In this document: positions 1-6,237 of the stretch, one piece after another
Position numbering within the stretch: position 1 is the first letter of the stretch
Layout: each line of letters starts with the position of its first letter
DNA from: Isohypsibius dastychi
Taxonomy: Eukaryota > Tardigrada > Eutardigrada > Parachela > Isohypsibiidae
Reading direction: 5' to 3'
Assembly (NCBI GenBank): GCA_034696485.1
Contig: JAQIWT010001460.1
Coordinates: forward strand, 1-10,715
DNA: 10,715 bases
Translations under genes and position numbers: made by a program
The notes under the pieces: model-generated
Told to the model about the DNA's origin: nothing
Database searches by the model: none
What the model saw: only the letters and a program-made list of their open reading frames with translations

Positions 1-171
1 ATAGAGAAGCTGATTTGAATGCGATTACCCAGCCAGGTTGCGACTCTTTTACAACCTGTCAAAGTAACCGCCAAAAAACTTGAAAGATCAACCTGGATAA
101 AACAGAATAAGACGCGTAAAACGAGTAGCCATCCTCATTTCGTTCGAATCAACTTTCGTTTCACGAATAAA

Positions 172-327
172 ATGCCACCAAGAAAGCGTCGAAAAATATC
201 AAAGGAAATTTCGTTTGCTGTGGATAATTTGGAGTCGGAGTCGGATAATGACGTGATCGACGATATTCATTTGTTAAGTGATTTAAGAATGGTTCACATC
301 AATTATGGCTCGCATATCTTCGCTTGA
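172..327 (+). other. Small basic/acidic ORF, possible N-terminal remnant of a transposase
   Basis: A 51-codon ORF opens at the ATG at 172. It starts with a strongly basic, nuclear-localisation-like patch (PPRKRRK), followed by an acidic stretch (ESESDNDVIDD). A basic patch with an acidic Asp/Glu/Ser run is common at the N-terminus of piggyBac-type transposases and of many nuclear proteins, so it is not diagnostic. The neighbourhood supports a transposon origin: a piggyBac-like terminal structure ending in TTAA lies 170-230 bp downstream. No catalytic domain follows, so if it is a transposase it is a fragment. It could equally be a chance ORF. Confidence 0.22.
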
Positions 328-489
328 GTTCAATAAATATAGCTGAATGAAACCGATTCCTGTAAAATTTTATGCAGATTTGTCTACCGTGGTCAAATAA
401 CTCTGTTTCCTCAGATATCTGGCCCAAATTCAAGTGTTAACTTACCCAGGCTAATTTCGCTAACTAAATAGATTTCTATTGGCCGACTG

Positions 490-557
490 ACCTGGGGTCA
501 ATCTGACCCCACCTGGTAATCGGCGGTAGTGAAATGACCTGGTTACGGAAGAGTTAA
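490..557. mobile_element. Probable piggyBac-like element terminus
   Basis: The segment holds ACCTGG at 490, 511 and 537, and the related units ACCTGGTAATCGG (511-523) and ACCTGGTTACGG (537-548). It also holds the palindrome TGGGGTCAatcTGACCCCA (493-511) and ends at a TTAA (554-557). Read on the minus strand from TTAA inward, this is a short terminal sequence followed by subterminal repeats and a GGGTCA-type palindrome. To my recollection this layout occurs in piggyBac-like elements and their MITEs, which target TTAA. The opposite end is not identified and may lie outside the window. Moderate to low certainty. Confidence 0.35.
493..511. repeat. Perfect palindrome TGGGGTCA-atc-TGACCCCA
   Basis: Two perfect 8-bp arms are separated by 3 nt. 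The inner half-sites GGGTCA/TGACCC with a 3-nt spacer match the geometry of an inverted-repeat-3 nuclear receptor response element. The same palindrome also fits the subterminal region of a piggyBac-like end, which is the simpler reading here. Confidence 0.6.
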
Positions 558-955
558 GGATTCGATTTTTTCGAGACGGTGTGCGACTTGAAGTGTAGAA
601 TTCTACTTACAGGAAGGTTTAAGTAAATACGAATAGCGTCATATTAACGCCAGTACGAATAATGGAGATCAATCAAAGAATAACTTCCGGAAATGAAAAT
701 TTCTATCAATCTAGCCAGATAAACTAGGGGCGGTGGATGATTTACAAAAGAATAAGTATCAGCAGCCTCGAATTACTACTATGGATCATGCATCAGCAGC
801 ATCAAACCGTGTCCAATAATTATTCCTGAAATTCGGTCCTTGCAACCCTGTTCGGAAAAAAAATCGGTTTTTTTCATTGGGTCTCATTGGGTAGTAGATC
901 ATCTTTTGATTATCACGAGCACCATCATGGTCATTTCACTTCACCCGCTTCTCAG

Positions 956-982
956 ATTCGCCGGGCGCAACAGTCGGCGAAT
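956..982. repeat. Inverted repeat, 8-bp arms ATTCGCCG/CGGCGAAT
   Basis: The arms are at 956-963 and 975-982 with an 11-nt loop. They pair perfectly and are GC-rich compared with the flanks. No gene or terminator is nearby, so the function is unknown. Such short palindromes also occur in MITE remnants. Confidence 0.5.
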
Positions 983-1104
983 GAGGAAATTTCGATTTCC
1001 GAAATGACCCGAGTGAAATAAATAGACCACTTAAAACTCCAGTTAAGGTTAATTTTCACTCCAGCTTGTTCTTGAAGTAAAACGTTGTTTATTCACTTCG
1101 GGGT

Positions 1105-1332
1105 GTGTTCATAACCTCTGGTGGTTTTCTTCATTTTCGCTTGTTTTTGTAACTTTCGGTTGTTTTTGTCACTTCCGGTCGTTTTTGTCACATCCGGTCG
1201 TTTTTGGCACTTCCGGTTGTTTTTGTCACTTTCGATTGTTTCTGTCACTTCCGGTCGTTTTTGTCACTTCCGGTTCTTTTTGTCACTTCCGGTTGTTTTT
1301 GTCACTTCCGGTTGGTTTTATCACTTCCGGTG
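1105..1332 (+). repeat. 19-nt tandem array (about 12 units) with ETS-type CACTTCCGG core
   Basis: Units of 19 nt follow each other without gaps, with consensus GTTTTTGTCACTTCCGGTY. The clearest ten units run 1143-1332, a diverged unit lies at 1124-1142 and a weaker one at 1105-1123. Seven units keep the exact core CACTTCCGG (units starting 1162, 1200, 1238, 1257, 1276, 1295 and 1314). Its complement CCGGAAGTG is the classical ETS-family binding core. Because 19 is not a multiple of 3 and the unit has no stop in any frame read on this strand, the array produces a 91-codon ORF with a 19-residue period. That ORF is an artefact of the repeat and not a gene. Confidence 0.9.
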
Positions 1333-1365
1333 GTCAGTTTTAAACATGAGGTCACTTTTGGTTCA

Positions 1366-1373
1366 TGACGTCA
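1366..1373. promoter_or_regulatory. Perfect CRE palindrome TGACGTCA
   Basis: The consensus CREB/ATF site lies 34 bp beyond the ETS-type tandem array. The proximity of two ubiquitous promoter motifs is suggestive, but no transcription start is identifiable nearby. The same octamer also occurs at 1854-1861 inside the XK-related exon and at 8691-8698 inside the MITE, so a single copy is weak evidence. Confidence 0.3.
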
Positions 1374-1563
1374 TTTGTAACTTGAAACTTTTCTGATAGT
1401 TACAAAAGGTAGGAATTTGCAACTGGAGGGTGTGTCTAGACGGCATCTGGACCAATGGGAGAGTTTATAGCCAGAGTGCAGCAAATCAGGTGTAACTTTT
1501 TCGAAACATTTTGTAACTTTTTGGTCGGCTTTATGCGATCTCACTTCGGTTGAGTGTTTAATA

Positions 1564-1586
1564 GTCCACCCCCTTGGGGGGTGGAC
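1564..1586. repeat. Inverted repeat GTCCACCCCC/GGGGGTGGAC
   Basis: The perfect 10-bp arms are 1564-1573 and 1577-1586 with a 3-nt loop. A closely similar imperfect palindrome, in the opposite orientation, occurs at 5351-5372. On the minus strand this lies downstream of the last recognised XK-related exon. Confidence 0.6.
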
Positions 1587-1628
1587 AAAAAGATGGGAAT
1601 TTCGAATTTGTTAGTGATCTAAAGAACC

Positions 1629-1655
1629 AATCAACGCGCATGAAACGCGTTGATT
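1629..1655. repeat. Inverted repeat AATCAACGCG/CGCGTTGATT
   Basis: The arms 1629-1638 and 1646-1655 are perfect over 10 bp with a 7-nt loop. The repeat falls in the putative intron or 3' flank of the minus-strand XK-related gene. I see no assignable role. Confidence 0.5.
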
Positions 1656-1678
1656 CCCTTCTTTTCGAAAAATGATAC

Positions 1679-1690
1679 GGGGGGGGGGGG
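1679..1690. repeat. Homopolymer run of 12 G
   Basis: An uninterrupted G12 tract lies about 20 bp beyond the XK-related splice donor. Tracts like this are prone to length error in sequencing and assembly, and they can form G-quadruplex-like or triplex structures. It does not affect any exon I call. Confidence 0.9.
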
Positions 1691-1716
1691 TGAGAGGAGA
1701 AATGATATCTACTTAC

Positions 1717-2857
1717 AGATGGGTAGGGCCCAGAAGCGGTAAGATCCACCGAACATTCTTTTTGAATCCTGAACGCCGATTCGGCTTGGGTTGGAGCCAA
1801 AACGAGATGAAACAGAAAATTGTAGCGATCGTGAGTGGAAGTGCGACAAAAACTGACGTCAGCCAGAAATAGACTGTTGCCCCTGAATTGATGTATTCGG
1901 CGAAGATACTCCACAAATCGCTGCCATAATCAAACAAGTGCAACGCAAAAAGCACACTGAACTTTGACAGCATCCATACTTTCGTCTTCCAAGTCGGAAA
2001 TGAGAGGGTGTTTACATTCACTTCATGGAGTTGTCCGACCGTTGATTTGCTCTCGGTATCCTCAACATGAAGCTCAGTCGAATATCGAGCACTCACGATT
2101 CCACCAATACACACGTGGTGTTCCTTAGTAGCTATTGTGGAATCCCGAAAGTCCAGCTTAAATGACGATGATAACTCAATACCCGGATTGCTTATGCCCA
2201 TTATCAATCTGGTGACATTCCATAGGTCACAAACTATACGGATGTTGGCGAGCTGGAGACTGTCACCATCCTGGATGAAAACGGGAAATTTGATGAACAT
2301 CCGCTTTTCATCACTTTCGATGGAATGTTTCGAATAACAAGGGCCAATAAATTCCTTGTCAGGCATAAGTGGGATTGAGAAACTTTCTGAGTTGGCATCT
2401 TCAGCTGAGGCCATGGTGAATGGTAATGGTATGGATGACATCACTCTGACGTAGTATTTCTTGAGTTGTCTTGCTGCAGTTGATAACGCGATCGAAAGGA
2501 TCCTGTTTGGAGCGATGGCTTCAAAAGCGCTCTCCACGTTGCCCCAAGTAAACGATCTGGTAGAGAATATAATTCGAGAAAATATTTCTACGATATAACG
2601 GGCTGTCGAAATATCGAGCTTGTAGCCATGTACTAATCTAGCCGCAGATTCATCCTTCCACAAGTCTCGTCCTTCCCAGTCCGCCTCTTTCCACTCTTCA
2701 CTACGGGGAGAACATTGAAAAATAAAATAGTATTTTTCGCAGATTTTTTCCATACTCACATAGCAATCCCGAAATTCTGAAGAAACACAGAATTTAGATC
2801 TGCAGGCTTCACGAGAACGCGCATCTCAACAGCATCGTCCTTCTCAGTTTCTACCAT
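1717..2857 (-). CDS. XK-related (XKR) family membrane protein, 5' exons only
   Basis: Two exons read on the minus strand: 2857-2760 and 2700-1717, split by a 59-nt intron (2759-2701) starting GTGAGT and ending CCCCGTAG. The chosen ATG at 2857 has A at -3 and G at +4, and an in-frame TAG lies 18 codons upstream at 2914-2912. That TAG could instead be part of a splice acceptor (CCATAG), making the gene start further upstream. The second exon ends at a strong donor, CT|GTAAGT (1716-1711), so the 360 codons here are incomplete. Residues about 278-340 carry two hydrophobic segments with DYGSDLW and the later FWL-(x)n-FISFWL pattern, followed by WILPLLGP near the end. This matches the start of XK/XKR proteins, which include phospholipid scramblases acting at the plasma membrane (CED-8/Xkr8). 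The first 275 or so residues are mostly soluble-looking and I do not recognise them. They are long for this family, so a missed intron or gene fusion is possible. Family call fairly sure; function inferred. Confidence 0.68.
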
Positions 2858-4090
2858 TGTGTCGTCAATGTGCTCGTTGACCGGTGCGAATTCGTAGAGA
2901 TGTGGACCACACTATGGAAGAATCTATCCAGTCAATCGGCTGTTGACATGACCAATAAAACAGAAAACCGACTACATAAGCATGAATGAAAGAGTGAATC
3001 AGAATTCAAACAATTGCAGAGGAAATACCAGCGGAATGTACACTAGATAAGAGCGAATTTTAAGGCGCAAAATAAACAACACAATGTAAAATAACACCGG
3101 TCGGACTAACTTGTGATATGAGACAGCACAAAGGGAATGCCACCGGCCGAACCAAAGGTCACCAGCATGAAAGGCGGCCAAAGGTTTGCCTAACAACTAC
3201 AAAGCGGCAGAACCGCTGGGTTTTGAGAATGGGACTACGAGATCTCTGTTTATCTTCCCAGATAACAACTAAGCTTTCTACCAAAGCAATCTTCAACTTG
3301 AGTTTCGACTTGCTATCCAAAAATGTTGACTTAAGGCTCTAATGCTACCAAAATGGTCATTGCGCGCAGAAGAGCGTTTTAGCCCAACCAATAGCTTTCA
3401 ACATGAGTCGATATTGAATTCAGTAGGTGAAAAGGTTGAATTATAGGAAAAGTTTTGAATGATACGCGCACGCGGAACCGATCGACCACAAGGTCCCCAA
3501 AATGTTTATTCTTTCCGATGATTTTAATTTCGCTCCTAATGAGAAATTGCAATATCTGAGACGGCCAATCTGAATGCATAACAAGAAAGACGGTTCTGTT
3601 CACGAATCACGATTCAAGAAGTTCCCAAGCGCAACGAAGGCTGGGCGAATGTCGTCCCATTGATTTTTCTGACTTCGCCCATATTCGCCGCGACAGTCAG
3701 GCTGTACTGTATTAGTGACCACATTGGCGCACTCACTCGTTATGAATCACAATTCACCCTTTTTCTGGATGACACAGAATAGTAGTCACAATGCTTTGCA
3801 ACCTTTTAAAAAACAGGAACGAGGAAATTTTGATGAACCTCAATCGATTCCTTCATGAAACTGTTCATGCAACAGTGGAAATTCTCGGTTCAAAACGAGG
3901 ATCTTGTTCATACCTCTGTTCTTTCTGCTTCAAAAAACCTCTTCAACGGTTTCTTGGAGAAGTCCAGTTGGGATCGGATCATCGTGGGTTTACAGTCCTT
4001 TGAAAACCTTCTCACTTGATCGATTCGATTTTGACTGCACTAAAGCAGCTCAATTGAGCCAGAACTTTGCTTTGTTATAACTTGTTACTC
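2858..4090. other. No recognisable gene
   Basis: Only short ORFs below about 75 codons occur, and none shows a domain or codon pattern I recognise. On the minus strand, about 3196-3115 gives an open stretch ending near a weak donor (CACAA|GTTAGT at about 3110). It could be an upstream exon of the XK-related gene, but nothing links it beyond position. There is a loose inverted GGGCGAA/TTCGCCC pair around 3645-3682. Confidence 0.5.
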
Positions 4091-4225
4091 AGGATTATAA
4101 AGATATCTCCCGTCCGAAAACGAAAACTGCTCAAAACAACCGTGGAGCAACAGGACTTGCAAGTCTGAAGTTTCCGGAAGAGGGGTTTTCAGCTGTAGCA
4201 TTCTCATACCTGATACCTTTAATAT

Positions 4226-4450
4226 ATGTTCGTGGCGCAGTGGTCCAGGTACCTGCTCGGAAGCGCTCGGTCTCTGGTTCGACTCCCGAGCCCGGAAAGC
4301 TTTTTGCGTTAAACCGCACTCCAGCGGACTTTCAATGTATAGGCACTCGTCACAACATTCAGCTAGCATTGTCGGATTCAATCCCTAATGTCGTGGCGAA
4401 TGTTGTACCTAATGTTTCCCTGCCGCTTGGGTTTGGACGATATCCTATAA
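4226..4450 (+). repeat. tRNA-derived SINE-like element
   Basis: The head carries a pol III A box (TGGCGCAGTGGT, 4233-4244) and a perfect B box (GGTTCGACTCC, 4276-4286), about 31 bp apart, as in a tRNA gene. A T-arm can be drawn with four of five pairs. The sequence before the A box does not pair with the 3' side (CCCGGA), so no acceptor stem forms and it is not a functional tRNA. The following 150 bp or so (to about 4450) looks like a SINE body, but its end is not marked by a clear A-tail or target duplication. The boundaries are approximate. Short ORFs on both strands here are repeat shadows. Confidence 0.6.
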
Positions 4451-4453
4451 TTT

Positions 4454-5975
4454 AAAACAACACCTGAATATTTTAGAACGTAATAACGTACTGCCCAGAT
4501 GAACGGTCGAGCTGAATCTAGGACAGAATCAGTAACATTGTCGAACTAAGACATTAACGTTTCAAAATCTGAGCCGATGCTGATAGGAGCGAATTTAAAA
4601 TTGATTTAGTGATACTGAGAAAACGCCGATCAAAGACTGGCAGACCAGAACGGTCATTGTGGAAGACGAGAGTATCGCGCCGCCTGGTGCATTCTCTCTC
4701 CTTTCGCGGCTACCCAAAGGGCAGCAGACAAGAAACAATTGATTGCGGATCGCACCTGCTCAAGGATACTAGACAACCAATATTCTTGACCTGATTATCC
4801 TTCAATTAATATTGTGTCGTTACTGTGGCGGCGCTTCATTCGCGTCCAGCTCATCTCCTCTTTTTCGGGCTGGTTTTTAAATACCGGATATCTCCAAGCT
4901 AAAAAATCGCACGATCTTTTTTCAAAAGTGGGCTGAACGAGTCATATGCGTCGCCGATCTCCAGTTTTCGTTAGATTTAGAGCCTTAAGCGAGCTTCATC
5001 TGCCAGGGCACATATTCAAAGTTTTCGCTAAATGAAAAACCAACCGCACAGATGGATTCTGACGCACTGACCCCTTCGGAAGACTGGAACATTCAACCCC
5101 CTAAAAATATAAATTTAGATCTTCAAGAATGGACCAGGTCTTCCTCAGGCTTTTCACTCGCGACTTCGCCTTTGAACTAGTCGCAAATGCCAAGGTCGCA
5201 AAATAAAAATTTAAAGATCATCTTAATCAGATCTCCTTTGTAGTTTTTTGTCATACACATTATCCGAAGACACACTGGCATTTATAAGCTAATTCGTGGT
5301 TCTTTTAAGTGATGAACGTGTTTAAATGATTTACAAAGAAGACTTGCAAGCTCAACCCCCCAAGGGGTTGGAACCCGCTAAGGCCGGAAAAAAATCGTTT
5401 TGCATTCAGAACAATCCAATGATGGTATAGAAATCCGCATACGAACATCTTTCAGGTGGATACGTCAGCTGCAAAACTCAGATTATGGCCCGTTTTCGCG
5501 AGTTTTCTTTGATCTTAATTTTGCTGCATAATCAATTCCATTTAATCTTTAGCGAGGTATGATCGGGCGAACGGAAACGGTACAAGTTCCTTTAAAAACG
5601 GCCCGAGTCAGTGGCACGCACCCCTTACCACCCTCATTCTCCCCCTTTCCGAGTTCCATCACTGTTTATTAACATGCGTCGACCTCGGCATTAATTCGTT
5701 TGGGTAAATTGGACCGGTCTGCCGCAGCCTCCCCGGCTGCAGTCTCAGTGCAGTCGTCACACAGTTACTGGCACAGGCCACAGCCTTCGCTGTTTCCTAA
5801 ACTGACAGCTATTTCAATAAATACTGTACATGTACTTACATTTACAGAGAGACATCTCTCGAGTTGCCAAGCAAAAATGCAATTGAAAATGGGCAGATTG
5901 TAGCTACGATTCTGAATTATATCTCCAGTTCAGCAATAAAATCCACAGTAGTCGAAATTCTCAGAATTTCTGCAC
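4454..5975. other. Gene-poor interval with degenerate repeats
   Basis: I see no ORF with recognisable content. Repeat-like traces include GATATCTCC followed by an A-rich stretch at about 4888, resembling the sequence at about 4101 upstream of the SINE-like head. A CAACCCCC string lies at about 5094 and a CAACCCC/GGGGTTG palindrome at 5353-5370. The last few hundred bases probably include the promoter and 5' UTR of the Ly6/uPAR gene starting at 6006, but no TATA box or initiator stands out. Confidence 0.45.
5353..5370. repeat. Inverted repeat CAACCCC/GGGGTTG
   Basis: The 7-bp arms are 5353-5359 and 5364-5370 with a 4-nt loop. The minus-strand reading CCAACCCCTTGGGGGGTTGA resembles the palindrome at 1564-1586, suggesting both belong to the same dispersed repeat family. 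Confidence 0.5.
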
Positions 5976-6005
5976 TTGTCAGCGTTGTCATCTGCTCAAC
6001 AAAAT

Positions 6006-6237
6006 ATGACGATCTTTCTGTTCCTTATTATTCTAGCTTGTGGGAGGGGAGGTGAGGCCTTGAGCTGTTTTTCTTCATCAACAGATGTAATTCGTTTCCT
6101 TGATGCAGTCTTTGGTATAATGTGCAAGAAGTGCTCGACCATTGAGGCCAACGTTAACGACGGGTGGATGCACTGTCGCCAAGGATCCAGTTCCATATCT
6201 TGCACAGGCGATCTTGACGCATGCTATACCTCATTCG
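6006..6237 (+). pseudogene. Ly6/uPAR gene, 5' exons, cut by a MULE insertion
   Basis: The first ATG (6006) opens a hydrophobic signal peptide (MTIFLFLIILACG). Exon 1 is 6006-6051, ending GGAG|GTGAGG. The intron is 6052-6108 (57 nt, ending GATGCAG), and exon 2 resumes at 6109 in phase 1. Retaining this intron would keep the frame and add 19 residues. Exon 2 supplies the first five cysteines of a three-finger Ly6/uPAR module (C21, C24, C38, C47, C54). Host sequence stops at about 6237, where the MULE begins. The last three exon bases and the donor CAG|GTAATT are now at 8527-8531. As it stands, the frame runs on into the transposon end and stops at TAG 6402-6404, giving an Arg/Ser/Pro/Thr-rich tail instead of the other five cysteines. 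Ly6/uPAR proteins are secreted or GPI-linked at the cell surface. Marked as broken in this haplotype. Confidence 0.78.
6228..6237 (+). repeat. Left target-site duplication of the MULE
   Basis: ACCTCATTCG here matches 8517-8526 base for base. Nine bases are certain (6228-6236). The tenth, G, could belong to the element, which also appears to begin with G. Duplications of 8-11 bp, usually 9, are typical of Mutator-like elements. Confidence 0.85.

Noticed and set aside
1105-1332. CRISPR array
   Set aside because: Units are contiguous with no unique spacers, and the surrounding genes are eukaryotic.
1121-1396. A 91-codon hydrophobic ORF on the plus strand
   Set aside because: It is the translation of the 19-nt tandem repeat, which is open in every frame and gives an artificial 19-residue periodicity.
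1558-1914. A 118-codon minus-strand ORF overlapping the end of the XK-related exon
   Set aside because: It is in a different frame from the XKR exon, runs through its splice donor, the poly-C tract and the palindromes, and shows no domain.
2999-3196. Minus-strand ORF upstream of the XK-related gene as a first coding exon
   Set aside because: It has a hydrophobic stretch, but neither a convincing donor and acceptor pair nor any recognisable homology connects it to the gene.
4226-4300. Functional tRNA gene
   Set aside because: A and B boxes are present, but no acceptor stem forms and the anticodon arm is not credible.
4085-4381. Minus- and plus-strand ORFs across the tRNA-like segment
   Set aside because: They are translations of the SINE-like repeat (the B box region reads as a typical repeat-derived peptide) and not genes.
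6052-6084. Alternative 33-nt intron ending at AACAG (6084)
   Set aside because: It is too short for splicing compared with the 53-85 nt introns seen here. The acceptor at 6108 gives 57 nt and a better module start.
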